DNA of 36,033 nucleotides from Dehalococcoidia bacterium (GCA_030605665.1 JAUWHW010000038.1:1-36033), one strand, 5' to 3'; positions 1-8,048 are shown, counted from the first letter of the stretch. Made by a program: numbers and translations. The notes: a model not told the origin generated them from the letters alone.

Positions 1-240
1 GAGCTTTTTCTTTAGATGATAATGATCCAGCTGATGCACTGAACCTGGAAGATAGCCTACCTGTATGTTCTTTAACCATCTGTCTCCGTCTGATATGAAA
101 AGTATGTTTTCTGCATCGGCCAGACTGTACTTTTCCTGTGCTATATAGCTTATGTTTTTTCCGAAGGCGTCAGAGTCTAAGATATCGGCATATACGGTCT
201 TATTCTCTAAGATGTATCTCTTATTCTTGGATGTTTTAGT
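1..240 (-). mobile_element. 5'-truncated ISLre2/UPF0236-family transposase fragment, runs off the window
   Basis: Reading the minus strand from about 240 down to 1 gives an open frame with no start codon that continues past the window edge. Its residues include NKTVYADI, ISDGDRWLKNI and PGSVHQLDHYHLKKKL, which match the central part of UPF0236/ISLre2 transposases (conserved GDG-W-hydrophobic block followed by a D-HHL-type block). The N-terminal half is missing: immediately upstream, in another frame, lies the phosphatidyltransferase gene, so the junction near 240 is a rearrangement or insertion boundary. The frame carries no stop from 240 to 1. Whether the rest of the element is intact outside the window cannot be seen. 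Recognition is from remembered family motifs; the exact boundary is uncertain by some tens of bases. Confidence 0.75.
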
Positions 241-728
241 ACCAGCAAACCTACTGCTAATACTATAACCCTTTCAGCTCTGGTAAACAAACCAACTCGA
301 CATTCCAAACCTAGTCCCTCTGCCCTAGCTCTTATATAGCTAACAAGAAAAGAACCAATTAAAGCGGCAAAAATGGCCACAATCTCTAAAGTGGCCCCTT
401 TCGGCAAATACCAAATCAAAAGACCACAAAATATCACTGCTTCGGAAATGCGGTCAACTGTGGAGTCTAGAATAGCGCCAAACTTTGTAGTTTGCTTAAT
501 AAAGCGAGCCAATGCCCCATCGAGGAGGTCAAATAGCCCAGAGATTAAAATCAAAACTCCACCAAGGAAAAAATGGCTGGTAGCAATGACATAAGCTGCA
601 CCAATATCTATAGCTAAACCTACAAAGGTGAGAGCATCAGGTTTTATGCCGCTCTTACTTAAGATCCCGACTACAGGATTAGTAATACGGTGGGCTAAAT
701 TTTCTCGAACTTCGGCTAAGCTTGGCAT
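207..728 (-). CDS. CDP-alcohol phosphatidyltransferase (phosphatidyl/archaetidyl-inositol-phosphate synthase type), C-terminus altered
   Basis: Integral membrane enzyme that transfers a phosphatidyl group from a CDP-linked lipid to an alcohol phosphate. The family signature DG-x2-AR-x8-G-x3-D-x3-D is visible as DGALAR, then FGAILD and STVD at about residues 70-92, and the rest is hydrophobic helices. The start MPSLAEVREN at 728 is preferred; a longer frame to 872 overlaps the upstream glycosyltransferase and adds a non-homologous leader. Upstream neighbours are a GT4 glycosyltransferase and Ino1, so inositol-1-phosphate is the likely acceptor. At 173 residues it is short for the family (roughly 190-210). 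Its last ten residues (KHPRIRDTS) are out-of-frame transposase sequence, so the last helix is probably lost or shortened. Function is inferred from motif and neighbours; activity is doubtful. Confidence 0.82.
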   Translation of the reverse strand: MPSLAEVRENLAHRITNPVVGILSKSGIKPDALTFVGLAIDIGAAYVIATSHFFLGGVLILISGLFDLLDGALARFIKQTTKFGAILDSTVDRISEAVIFCGLLIWYLPKGATLEIVAIFAALIGSFLVSYIRARAEGLGLECRVGLFTRAERVIVLAVGLLVLKHPRIRDTS

Positions 729-861
729 CTTCACCTTCTGCCAATTTATCGGACCTGCCTTTAGCCCACATAGTAGCGGAAATGGAAAACTGAAGCAATT
801 TATCTCCTTTCTAAAAAAGATACAAGGTCCAGCATAGCTCATTCGGTGAAGAGAATTGACC

Positions 862-1971
862 TCACACTTCAAATGAGCAGCTCAGGCTTTCCTCCACTTC
901 TTTATAAACTTGGAGAGTCTTTTCTGCCGTTTGCTCCCAGGAGAATTTGGCAGCTTGCCCTATCCCTTTGGCAATAAGGCTTTCCCTAAGCTGCCGATTA
1001 GTAAGGATTCCCTCTAAGGTTTCTGCTAGTCCCTCAATATTGTGAGGGGAAACCTTGATTGCAGATTCACCTACTATCTCCGGCAATGAGGAGCTATCGG
1101 AGGTTATCACCGGGCAGCCACAAGCCATCGCTTCTAAAGGAGGGAAACCAAAACCTTCGTACAGGGAGGGAAGAACAAAGCACTTAGCATTAGAGTAATA
1201 GGCTCTCAAGTCCTCTTTAGAGATAACTTCGGTGAATATTACCTCTCCATCTAAGTTTAGAGAATTTATAACCTCCGTAGACTGTCTCCTGAAATCTGCC
1301 TCTGGCCCGCCAGCCTTACCCACTTTGACCAGTTTTAAATCCTTAAATTGCAGTTGTTCCTTAAGTCTTTTAAATGCCCTGAGCAACGTCGGCAAGTTCT
1401 TTCTAGGATGCTCCGAGCCAACGAAGAGGATGTAAGGATATTCAAAGTTACTAAGATGAGGCGATGGCTTGAAAATTGTGTGATCAATGCCCGCGTAGAT
1501 AACCTTTATTCGCTCACCTGGTATCTTAAGGTAATGTATTAGGTCGTTTTTTGTTGTCTGGGAATCTGCTATTATTCTCGCTGCCTTTTTGATACCTTTG
1601 TAATCAAGGCTCAAGTAGAATTTATCCCTGTGGTTGAGACGATGGATATATGTCCCGTACCCCTTAAGATCAAAATATCTGATGAGGTCATGCACAGTTA
1701 TAATGTAGGGTATTTTAAGAAAGTTTCCGTGTCGCCCCAGGTGTTGATTGGGCAAGTGGACTATGCCATTCAATTTATTTACTATCTTTACAAAGCTCCA
1801 ATCCTCTCTGATAGCTTCTAATGCATCTCGTGAGAGCCAGGAGATATTAAGGCGCCTAGCAATCTTCTGGTAAATATCTGTATAGACTTTAGGGACATCC
1901 AGTTTCTCAGCAAGCTTCTGAGAATAGATATCCATTGCTCCGGGACCTACCGTCACCACCAAGCTTACCAT
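862..1971 (-). CDS. GT4-family glycosyltransferase
   Basis: A retaining GT-B glycosyltransferase of 369 residues, usual length for family GT4. The C-terminal nucleotide-sugar domain shows FVGSEHPRKNL at about 183-193 and the E-x7-E block in YEGFGFPPLEAMACGCPV at about 271-288, where the two Glu residues contact the donor sugar. The N-terminal acceptor domain has TVHDLIRYF at about 92-100 and ADSQTTKNDL at 135-144. The start at 1971 follows an AGGTGA ribosome-binding site about 9 bases upstream. It lies between ino1 and the CDP-alcohol phosphatidyltransferase on the same strand, an order reminiscent of inositol-lipid mannosylation (PimA-like) in actinobacteria. The sugar and acceptor are not determinable from sequence; a role on an inositol phospholipid is inference. 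Confidence 0.88.
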   Translation of the reverse strand: MVSLVVTVGPGAMDIYSQKLAEKLDVPKVYTDIYQKIARRLNISWLSRDALEAIREDWSFVKIVNKLNGIVHLPNQHLGRHGNFLKIPYIITVHDLIRYFDLKGYGTYIHRLNHRDKFYLSLDYKGIKKAARIIADSQTTKNDLIHYLKIPGERIKVIYAGIDHTIFKPSPHLSNFEYPYILFVGSEHPRKNLPTLLRAFKRLKEQLQFKDLKLVKVGKAGGPEADFRRQSTEVINSLNLDGEVIFTEVISKEDLRAYYSNAKCFVLPSLYEGFGFPPLEAMACGCPVITSDSSSLPEIVGESAIKVSPHNIEGLAETLEGILTNRQLRESLIAKGIGQAAKFSWEQTAEKTLQVYKEVEESLSCSFEV

Positions 1972-2087
1972 CTCAGATCACCTAGCTTCGTCAGATTTAT
2001 AAGTCTTATCAGGCAAGGCAACATAATATATGGATTACTTTTAAGGTATGCTGCTTGAGGCTGTTATTGCTTTGCCGCAAGGGCGGC

Positions 2088-3206
2088 CTATCCCTCAGCC
2101 CCCACTAGCTGTGGCTCGGGCAATGAAACGGGGCCTTCTTGCTCCTGTCCCAGGATAAATGCCTCAGTCTTTAAGCGAGCTTCATCGTCGGAATACTGGA
2201 CCGGTGGGGATTTCATAAAGTATGCCGAGGGTGCCACTATAGCTCCGCTCAGGCCTCGGTCCAAAGCCAGTTTGCAGCACCTTATAGCATCAATAACCAC
2301 CCCGGCTGAATTAGGGCTATCCCATACCTCCATTTTCAGTTCCAAATTCAGGGGGACATCGCCGAAGGTGCGTCCCTCCATCTTTATATAGCAAAATTTG
2401 CGATCCGCCAGCCAAGGGACATAATCGCTGGGACCAACGTAGATATTGTCAGGGCCAAGATCATAGTCTAACTGAGAAGTAACAGCATTGGTCTTGGAAA
2501 TTTTCTTAGATTCTAGACGTTCCCGCTCTAACATATTATAAAAGTCAGTATTGCCGCCAAAGTTCAGTTGATAAGTTCGCTCTAATTTAACACCACGATC
2601 ACGGAAAAGCCTGGTTAATACACGGTGAGTGATTGTAGCGCCAACTTGAGACTTGATATCATCGCCAATAACAGGTAAACCCCTCTCGGCAAATCGGTTT
2701 TGCCAATAAGGCTCACGGGCAATGAAAACTGGTATGCAATTGATAAAGCCGCAGCTAGCTTCTAGCACTTGCTCTATATACCATTTAGTGGCCTCTTCAC
2801 TTCCCACAGGTAAATAATTAAGCACCACATCAGTTTTAGTCTCCTTAAGAATGCTTACTATGTCAGCTGTTTGACCCGGCGCTCTGATAATAATTTTGGA
2901 GAGGTATTTGCCCAGCCCGTCGTGGGTCATGCCACGCTCAACCATTATGCCTGTTTCAGGTACATCGCAAAACTTGAAAGTGTTGTTCGGCGAAGTGTAA
3001 ATAGCTTCAGCTAAATCCTTACCCACTTTGTTTTTATCAATATCGAATGCAGCCACGAAGTTAATATCACTTACATGATAACCTCCTAGCGTGACATGCA
3101 TTAGGCCAGGAACAAACTCATCTTCCTTAGCATTTTTATAATAGTAAACTCCCTGGACAAGTGAAGAGGCACAATTACCAACACCTATGATAGCTACATT
3201 TATCAT
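2088..3206 (-). CDS. ino1: myo-inositol-1-phosphate synthase
   Basis: Converts glucose 6-phosphate to L-myo-inositol 1-phosphate by an internal NAD-dependent oxidation, aldol cyclisation and reduction. The 372-residue length equals the compact actinobacterial/archaeal type. Visible motifs are the NAD-binding GVGNCASSL at 8-16, [10 protein letters not shown] near 129-138, [10 protein letters not shown] near 182-191, LNFGGNTDF near 214-222 and the [10 protein letters not shown] block near 233-242, which carries catalytic lysines in this family. The start is preceded by AGGAAG at normal spacing, with a second purine-rich stretch further up. A glycosyltransferase and a phosphatidyltransferase follow on the same strand after about 116 bases, so its product most likely enters an inositol phospholipid. 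Confidence 0.95.
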   Translation of the reverse strand: MINVAIIGVGNCASSLVQGVYYYKNAKEDEFVPGLMHVTLGGYHVSDINFVAAFDIDKNKVGKDLAEAIYTSPNNTFKFCDVPETGIMVERGMTHDGLGKYLSKIIIRAPGQTADIVSILKETKTDVVLNYLPVGSEEATKWYIEQVLEASCGFINCIPVFIAREPYWQNRFAERGLPVIGDDIKSQVGATITHRVLTRLFRDRGVKLERTYQLNFGGNTDFYNMLERERLESKKISKTNAVTSQLDYDLGPDNIYVGPSDYVPWLADRKFCYIKMEGRTFGDVPLNLELKMEVWDSPNSAGVVIDAIRCCKLALDRGLSGAIVAPSAYFMKSPPVQYSDDEARLKTEAFILGQEQEGPVSLPEPQLVGAEG

Positions 3207-3381
3207 TCCTATAACTTCCTTTCCCTCCTTCTAATAGATAAAAGCGTTACTTGCTAATAGCTATATAGCTTCAGTTACTCAAAAGGCAGAGATAGAACCA
3301 CACTATCTAGTTTATTCTAGCACTATGAAGAAGTTGGCTAAAGGTTGTCTTCTTTGGTTCTCTCTGTCGCTCTAGGAAAAT

Positions 3382-3522
3382 TTAAGCCTTACCGATTCTA
3401 AATACCTTGGTCCCACATACAGAACAGGTTCCGTGAATTGCTGGCCTCCCGTTCTTAAGAGTAATAGGAGTTGGATTTTTGATATCCCTCTTCATACGGC
3501 ACTTAAAGCAATACGCTTGCAT
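3382..3522 (-). CDS. DUF5679-like zinc-ribbon miniprotein (46 aa)
   Basis: A very short gene that is easily missed. The frame starts with ATG at 3522 behind a strong AAGGGGG ribosome-binding site and ends with TAA at 3382. The 46-residue product begins MQAYCFKCRMKRDIKNP and has two CxxC knuckles (Cys5/Cys8 and Cys33/Cys36) separated by LKNGRPAIHGTC, then ends TKVFRIGKA. This is the layout of the DUF5679 zinc-ribbon family, common in Chloroflexota and some archaea, whose role is unknown. It sits alone between ino1 and the insertion sequence. The metal-binding prediction rests on the four cysteines; no function is claimed. Confidence 0.85.
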   Translation of the reverse strand: MQAYCFKCRMKRDIKNPTPITLKNGRPAIHGTCSVCGTKVFRIGKA

Positions 3523-3585
3523 AAAAAATTACCCCCTTTCTCCTAGCTAGCACATGTCTACCTTACCTTATTATATGTGCTGATG

Positions 3586-4662
3586 TCAATACCTTGTGCT
3601 GGCTGACCACATAGGTAACACTTGAGGTGAACCACGGACTCTGATCAATTCCCTCTCAATATAGTCAATTGGAGTCAGGTAATCAAGCGCTTCGTGGGGT
3701 CGGTTGAAATTATACTCTACTAGCCATTCAGTCAACTGTCGGTTAAACCTATCGCAATCCAGAACTAAATTGCCATCATAAAGCCATTCATATTCTAAGG
3801 TCTGGTGGAATCTCTCAATCTCAGGATTGTCCTTGGGTGTCTTTACCCTGGAGAAGTATCTGGCTATATTGAGATTAGAGGCTGCTCTTTCAAAGTAGTA
3901 AGCAAATTCAGAACCGTTATCAGTCTGGATGTTCTCAATCGGTTGGTTAATAAGATACTGTAGTCGATAGAGAAAATCAGATGCAGCCTTTGAGCTTCTG
4001 TTCTTGTACATCCTGGCATAACCTAATTTACTGGCATGATCCACCGCGGTGAGGATATATCTTTTAAGGTTACCCCAGTATATTACTATGGTGTCGAGCT
4101 GCAGCAGAAACCACAGCCGGGTCTCTTTCCTGAGTTGGGTTATTCTCCTTTTAGGCTTCTGTCTGGCTCTGGCTTGTTTCCTGGCTATCCTTTCTGCCCT
4201 TACCTTGTCTGGATAAATCTTGTGCTTTCGGATTACTCTTTCTATCTTCCAACAGGAGATATCTTCCTTATACTCCTTCTCATAAAGGACCTTGAGTTTC
4301 TTCTTACCGTAGTGGATATGCTCCTTTCGAAGCTTCTTTATCCTGCTTTCCTGAATTAGGGTTACCTCCCAGTTCCTCTTGTGGCAAGGTGCCCTGGATT
4401 GGTCCTTTAAGCTCTCTATTCTCTCCAGACTATCCTTGAACCGATTGAGCCACTTATGAAAAGTCTTTCTGGATATACCAAAATGTCTGGCAGTGAAACT
4501 TGCGTTCTGCTTCGCCTGGGTATAGTAGAATACCATCCATTCTACTCTTAACCTCTCTCTTGCTGAAAGTTGCAAGAGTTCTGCAACTCCTCTCCACCTC
4601 TCATACTTACTCTTTAATTTTATCGGTTTTCTTTTAAAATAATAGAAGTTTTCCTTTTCCAT
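3586..4662 (-). CDS. DDE (rve-domain) transposase
   Basis: A 358-residue transposase that looks intact. The N-terminal third has a helix-turn-helix (ARHFGISRKTFHKWLNRF at about 58-75) for binding the ends, then a basic linker (KQARARQKPKRR). The C-terminal integrase core carries the acidic triad: Asp in LQLDTIV, Asp in IQTDNGSEF and Glu in NPEIERFHQTL, with 34 residues between the second Asp and the Glu. The closing NRPHEALDYLTP block is typical of IS481 and IS3 transposases. A single uninterrupted gene with no upstream orfA favours the IS481 group. The start ATG at 4662 is clear. Neighbouring inverted repeats support a complete mobile element, and no frameshift or internal stop is seen. Confidence 0.9.
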   Translation of the reverse strand: MEKENFYYFKRKPIKLKSKYERWRGVAELLQLSARERLRVEWMVFYYTQAKQNASFTARHFGISRKTFHKWLNRFKDSLERIESLKDQSRAPCHKRNWEVTLIQESRIKKLRKEHIHYGKKKLKVLYEKEYKEDISCWKIERVIRKHKIYPDKVRAERIARKQARARQKPKRRITQLRKETRLWFLLQLDTIVIYWGNLKRYILTAVDHASKLGYARMYKNRSSKAASDFLYRLQYLINQPIENIQTDNGSEFAYYFERAASNLNIARYFSRVKTPKDNPEIERFHQTLEYEWLYDGNLVLDCDRFNRQLTEWLVEYNFNRPHEALDYLTPIDYIERELIRVRGSPQVLPMWSASTRY

Positions 4663-4731
4663 AGATAACCTTCTCCGGCAAGTCTTTTATACTTTCTACC
4701 ATACCAGATGTGTTACCTATGTATCTCAGCC
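3601..4731 (-). mobile_element. Insertion sequence (IS481/IS3-like DDE type) with imperfect terminal inverted repeats
   Basis: The transposase gene is bracketed by inverted repeats. The left copy at 3601-3621 reads GGCTGACCACATAGGTAACAC. The right copy at 4710-4731, read on the minus strand, is GGCTGA, then GAT, then ACATAGGTAACAC. They differ by a few bases and one indel in the middle. The left repeat lies inside the last codons of the transposase, so the element is very compact. I could not define a clear target-site duplication, and the outer ends may lie a few bases beyond these coordinates. Ends are seen directly; family naming is from the transposase. Confidence 0.65.
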
Positions 4732-4858
4732 TCCGCAGTGGTTGTACTCGTTCACGTGATTAGTGACACATTATCCCCTTGTTTTGTCATCACGAGGGTA
4801 ATTCGAGCAAACTTGGAACAGGCTCTGTAATCCCTGAGTTGCCACACCACCATAGCTT

Positions 4859-4918
4859 GGTCGGGGACAAGCCCCGACCCTACGAGATGTAACCGTAGTG
4901 GCGGGGTTCATCCCCGCC
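4859..4918. repeat. Pair of GC-rich palindromes in an otherwise non-coding spacer
   Basis: Two short hairpins stand in the 260-base spacer between the insertion sequence and archease: GTCGGGG-ACAA-GCCCCGAC type at about 4859-4879, and GGCGGGG-TTCAT-CCCCGCC at 4900-4918. They are much richer in GC than their surroundings and resemble the dispersed 'GGGGACAAGCCCC' intergenic palindromes of many bacterial genomes. They could act as RNA hairpins or be remnants of a REP/MITE-like repeat. No gene is supported in this spacer. Confidence 0.7.
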
Positions 4919-4981
4919 TTATTCTCGCAATGGCTTTGAAGTTGCTCCAAGGCATATGATGTAATAAAGTTATCTTCGTTA

Positions 4982-4987
4982 TATAAT
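4982..4987 (+). promoter_or_regulatory. Consensus -10 box (TATAAT) just before archease
   Basis: A perfect TATAAT ends 8 bases before the archease ATG. The -35 position 17 bases upstream (ATGTAA) is weak. If used, transcription would start at about 4994-4996 and give a leaderless or nearly leaderless mRNA. A short AGG lies between the box and the start codon. Assignment is by pattern only. Confidence 0.4.
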
Positions 4988-4995
4988 AGGTTGAA

Positions 4996-5418
4996 ATGGT
5001 TAAAAGAGCTTTCGAAATCATTGACCACACTGCCGATGTTGGTATCATTGCTTATGGACTTGATATTAAACAGCTTTTTTCTAACGCTGCTTTAGGCTTA
5101 TTTAGTCTGATTACAGAGCCTGAAAGCATTAAAGAGAAGATGCAACGCTGCGTAGAGATAATTAGTGAAGACAGAGATAGTTTACTAATAGAATGGCTTA
5201 ATGAGCTTGTTTATCTCTTTGATGCTGAGCACATTTTGTTTAAGAGATTTGATATTGAAAGTTTGAACAGCAACCAGCTTAGAGCTACCTGTTATGGGGA
5301 AGACTTTGATCCTCTAAAACATAAGCTAAAGATGGGAGTAAAAGCGGCTACATACCATATGTTAAAAATAAACAGAGATAGCAGTGGTTACGAAGTGCAA
5401 ATAATCTTCGATGTTTAG
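4996..5418 (+). CDS. Archease, RtcB cofactor
   Basis: Archease speeds guanylylation of the RNA ligase RtcB and allows multiple turnover. The 140-residue product has the family N-terminus IIDHTADVGI (about 8-17), an acidic metal-binding start, the central WLNELVYLFD block, and the C-terminal GVKAATYHML (about 112-121) followed by a terminal IIFDV, where the last Asp is a conserved metal ligand. The ATG at 4996 is required because HTADVG normally sits near residue 10. rtcB follows after 11 bases on the same strand, the classic archease-RtcB pairing seen mostly in archaea and in some bacteria. No frame damage is visible. Confidence 0.93.
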   Translation: MVKRAFEIIDHTADVGIIAYGLDIKQLFSNAALGLFSLITEPESIKEKMQRCVEIISEDRDSLLIEWLNELVYLFDAEHILFKRFDIESLNSNQLRATCYGEDFDPLKHKLKMGVKAATYHMLKINRDSSGYEVQIIFDV

Positions 5419-5429
5419 GGGGTGAATAT

Positions 5430-6887
5430 ATGCCAAAGTGGCAAGGGCAACTTGTTAAGATAGACGATTATCATTGGGAAATTCCTCAGAGCTACAAAGA
5501 TGGCATGAGAGTTCCCGGTTTAATCTACACTAGCCAGGAGATGCTGAAGTCCATACGTGAGGAACAAACACCAGAGCAAGTTGCTAACGTAGCTTTTCTT
5601 CCTGGAATAGTTAAATTCTCTTTTGCTATGCCAGATATTCACTGGGGTTATGGCTTCCCTATAGGTGGAGTTGCGGCTATGAGTGTCAAGGATGGCGTAA
5701 TTTCCCCTGGTGGTGTGGGTTATGATATTAATTGCGGTGTAAGATTATTACGTACCAACCTCAATGAAGCCGAAGTAAGGCTTAAGATTAAGCAGCTCGT
5801 TAATGAGTTATTTGCTAATGTGCCATCCGGTTTGGGTTCTGAAGGAAAGATTAAGGTAAGCCAGAAAGAGATGAAAGAATTAATGATTGAGGGAGCGCAT
5901 TGGGCTGTGAAGCATGGCTTTGGCTCTAAAGAGGACTTGGATGCTACTGAAGAGAATGGGTGCATGAAGGGCGCTGACCCCAGTAAGATAAGCGATAGAG
6001 CGATAAAGAGAGGCATGCCTCAAACAGGCACATTAGGTTCGGGAAATCATTTCCTTGAAGTTCAAGTAGTAAAGGAGATCTTCGAACCTGAGATAGCCAG
6101 TGTTATGGGTATTAACGCAATAGGACAAATATTAGTCCTGATCCACACTGGTTCTCGAGGTTTCGGGCACCAGGTGTGCACTGACCATCTGCGTGTGATG
6201 GAAGAGGCAGCATCAAAGTATGGAATAAGACTTCCTGATCGCCAACTTGCCTGTGCCCCTATAGAATCGAAGGAGGGGAAGGATTATTTGGCTGCTATGG
6301 CCTGCGCTGCCAATTATGCCTGGTGTAACCGGCAATGTATTGTTCATTGGGTTAGGGAAGGTTTTTCTAAAGTCTTCGCTAAAACTCCTGAAGACCTTGG
6401 CATGAAGCAGATTTACGATGTGGCACACAACATTGCCAAGATAGAGGAACATGTGGTGGAGGGGCAGAAACTTAAGCTTTGTGTGCACCGCAAAGGAGCC
6501 ACCAGAGCTTTCCCGCCTGGGCATAAAGATATTCCGCAGAGGTATAAGGAGATAGGGCAACCTGTCCTTATCCCGGGTGATATGGGTCGTTGCTCTTTTA
6601 TTGCTGTAGGCACTCAGCAGGCTATGGCAGAAAGCTTTGGGTCTACCTGTCATGGTGCTGGTAGAGTGATGAGTCGCCATGCCGCTAAGCGAATCTTAAG
6701 AGGTAAGGATGTGGCTCAAGATTTAGAAAGGAGGGGTATCACTGTTAAGACAGGAAGCATACCATCCTTAGCTGAAGAAGCATCTCAAGCTTACAAGGAT
6801 GTTGCTGAGGTGATAGAGGTTTGTCATCAAGCTGGCATTTCCAGGAAAGTAGCCATGGCTGTTCCATTAGGTGTTATCAAGGGCTAA
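5430..6887 (+). CDS. rtcB: RNA-splicing ligase RtcB
   Basis: Joins RNA 2',3'-cyclic phosphate (or 3'-phosphate) ends to 5'-OH ends using GTP and Mn(II), in tRNA or stress-related RNA repair. At 485 residues it is the standard bacterial/archaeal length. Manganese and GTP motifs are all visible: DINCGVR at 99-105 (Cys102), GSGNHFLE at 203-210, HTGSRGFGH at 239-247, HRKGATRAFPPG at 353-364 and CHGAGR at 407-412, in which His408 corresponds to the guanylylated histidine. A GGGGGTG ribosome-binding site precedes the ATG. The adjacent archease is its activating partner. Nothing looks degraded. Confidence 0.96.
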   Translation: MPKWQGQLVKIDDYHWEIPQSYKDGMRVPGLIYTSQEMLKSIREEQTPEQVANVAFLPGIVKFSFAMPDIHWGYGFPIGGVAAMSVKDGVISPGGVGYDINCGVRLLRTNLNEAEVRLKIKQLVNELFANVPSGLGSEGKIKVSQKEMKELMIEGAHWAVKHGFGSKEDLDATEENGCMKGADPSKISDRAIKRGMPQTGTLGSGNHFLEVQVVKEIFEPEIASVMGINAIGQILVLIHTGSRGFGHQVCTDHLRVMEEAASKYGIRLPDRQLACAPIESKEGKDYLAAMACAANYAWCNRQCIVHWVREGFSKVFAKTPEDLGMKQIYDVAHNIAKIEEHVVEGQKLKLCVHRKGATRAFPPGHKDIPQRYKEIGQPVLIPGDMGRCSFIAVGTQQAMAESFGSTCHGAGRVMSRHAAKRILRGKDVAQDLERRGITVKTGSIPSLAEEASQAYKDVAEVIEVCHQAGISRKVAMAVPLGVIKG

Positions 6888-6895
6888 ACGTTATT

Positions 6896-6925
6896 TGTCA
6901 TTCTGAGCGTAGCGAAGAATCTCGC
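6896..6925 (+). repeat. Interspersed repeat, TCATTCTGAGC...GAAGAATCT half-unit
   Basis: The bases between rtcB and the nitroreductase ATG are almost entirely one copy of the dispersed repeat seen elsewhere in the window (13253-13347, 14865-14968, 23443-23512, 25879-25947). It therefore forms the 5' leader of the nitroreductase gene and replaces any recognisable strong ribosome-binding site. Confidence 0.8.
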
Positions 6926-7564
6926 ATGAAGCAAACTGTAATAAAACTTCCCTCTCCAAAACTAAAAAGCAAGATTTCGCTAGAAGAGGTTATAGCCAAG
7001 CGCAGGTCAATTCGCAAATATCGCACAGAGCCACTAACCCTATTTCAATTAAGTCAAGTACTTTGGTCTGCTCAAGGCATAACTGGGGCTGGCAAACATA
7101 GAGCAGCACCTAGTGCTGGAGCTACTTATCCTCTGGAAATCTTCGCTTTCGTTGGCAAAAAAGGTGTTAGCTACGAGCAAGCGAAGCAACCTAAAGAGGA
7201 ACTGCAAGCTGGCATTTACCACTATGAAGTAAACAGTCATTCACTGGTTTTACACCTGCCGGGCGATTTAAGGGAAGAGTTAGCTAGAGCAGCTCTGGAC
7301 CAAGGGTTTATTGCCAATGCACCGGTAGATATTGTTATCTGTGCCCTTTATATAAGGACCTCCTATAGATATGGCAGGCGGGGTGAGAGATATGTTCACG
7401 TGGAGGTAGGGCATGTAGGGGAAAACATCCACCTTCAAGCTGTAGCTTTGGGATTAGCTACAGCGGAAGTAGGTGCTTTCGATGACGAAGAGGTAAGGAA
7501 AGTTCTGGGAGTGGAGGAGCAGATTAAGCCTCTGTATATCATGCCCATTGGCAAACCACTGTAA
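6926..7564 (+). CDS. SagB-type nitroreductase/dehydrogenase (FMN-dependent)
   Basis: Member of the nitroreductase superfamily, SagB-like branch: FMN-dependent oxidoreductases with varied substrates. The 212-residue product has ISLEEVIAKRRSIRKY (about 17-32) for FMN phosphate binding, LSQVLWSAQGITG (about 41-53), APSAGATYPLEI (about 59-70), RYVHVEVGHVGENIHLQ (about 155-171) and a C-terminal LYIMPIGKPL. The ATG at 6926 is chosen because upstream residues (HSERSEES) come from the interspersed repeat and overlap rtcB. A hydrophilic stretch, SYEQAKQPKEE, near residue 80 is longer than I expect for the family and may be repeat-derived. Substrate unknown; no SagC/SagD-type partners are near, so a role in azole peptide formation is not supported. 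Confidence 0.85.
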   Translation: MKQTVIKLPSPKLKSKISLEEVIAKRRSIRKYRTEPLTLFQLSQVLWSAQGITGAGKHRAAPSAGATYPLEIFAFVGKKGVSYEQAKQPKEELQAGIYHYEVNSHSLVLHLPGDLREELARAALDQGFIANAPVDIVICALYIRTSYRYGRRGERYVHVEVGHVGENIHLQAVALGLATAEVGAFDDEEVRKVLGVEEQIKPLYIMPIGKPL

Positions 7565-7785
7565 ACATTAAAATCGCTTGTTCTTCATTCAGTTTTGCCT
7601 TATAGTGCGGCCAGTCTCGCCACTGCTGCTATTTGGTGCTTTGTCGGCGGTCTTTGCGTCGTATTCAGCGCTGCCTTCAGAAAGCTAGCGGCTAAAAAAT
7701 AACCAAGCTACAAGTTTTTCTTTGCCTCATTTTATCAGCTGGTATCGATACTATCGGCTAGAGGTAGCGGATGTATGATCAATTT

Positions 7786-8031
7786 TCAAACAGCCACCAA
7801 TTCTTGCTCGTTTTGAATAATAATTTTTGGGTTTGCATTTTTCGGGGGAATAGGCAGTCCCTTCTCTTTTAATAGATTAATATGCTCTATCATCCCCCAC
7901 TTTGCTTTATAAAGGCAATCCTCGACGGAATGTCCTATTCCTGTGAAACCTTCCAAATCTGGAGAATAAAATCCAAAGTAGTCTGGCTCTTTAGTAGCCT
8001 CGATTATTAATGAATATTCTAATTCAATCAC
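7786..8031 (-). CDS. hicB: HicB-like antitoxin
   Basis: An 81-residue protein of the HicB type: a partial RNase-H-like fold with FGFYSPDLEGFTGIGHSVED (about 19-38), matching the family's 'PDLPGC...G.T.EEA' block, then a helix with KAKWGMIEHINLLKEKG and the PIPPKN tail. It would neutralise the preceding HicA-like protein. The start is GTG at 8031 with a GGGAGA ribosome-binding site, 17 bases after hicA stops, in the usual hicA-hicB order. No separate C-terminal DNA-binding domain is visible, so autoregulation is uncertain. Confidence 0.75.
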   Translation of the reverse strand: MIELEYSLIIEATKEPDYFGFYSPDLEGFTGIGHSVEDCLYKAKWGMIEHINLLKEKGLPIPPKNANPKIIIQNEQELVAV

Positions 8032-8048
8032 TTCTCTTTCTCCCGTTT

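Noticed and set aside
729..872. Longer N-terminus for the CDP-alcohol phosphatidyltransferase
   Set aside because: It overlaps the end of the glycosyltransferase gene and adds Cys/Phe-rich residues unlike the family.
4036..4359. Plus-strand 107-codon frame within the transposase
   Set aside because: Antisense to a well-supported DDE transposase; residues show no family pattern.
7570..7700. Hydrophobic plus-strand frame after the nitroreductase (AASLATAAIWCFVGGLCVVF)
   Set aside because: No ATG or GTG start or ribosome-binding site, and it directly follows the nitroreductase stop in the same frame; only a weak TTG is available. It might be a small membrane peptide, but support is too thin to list.
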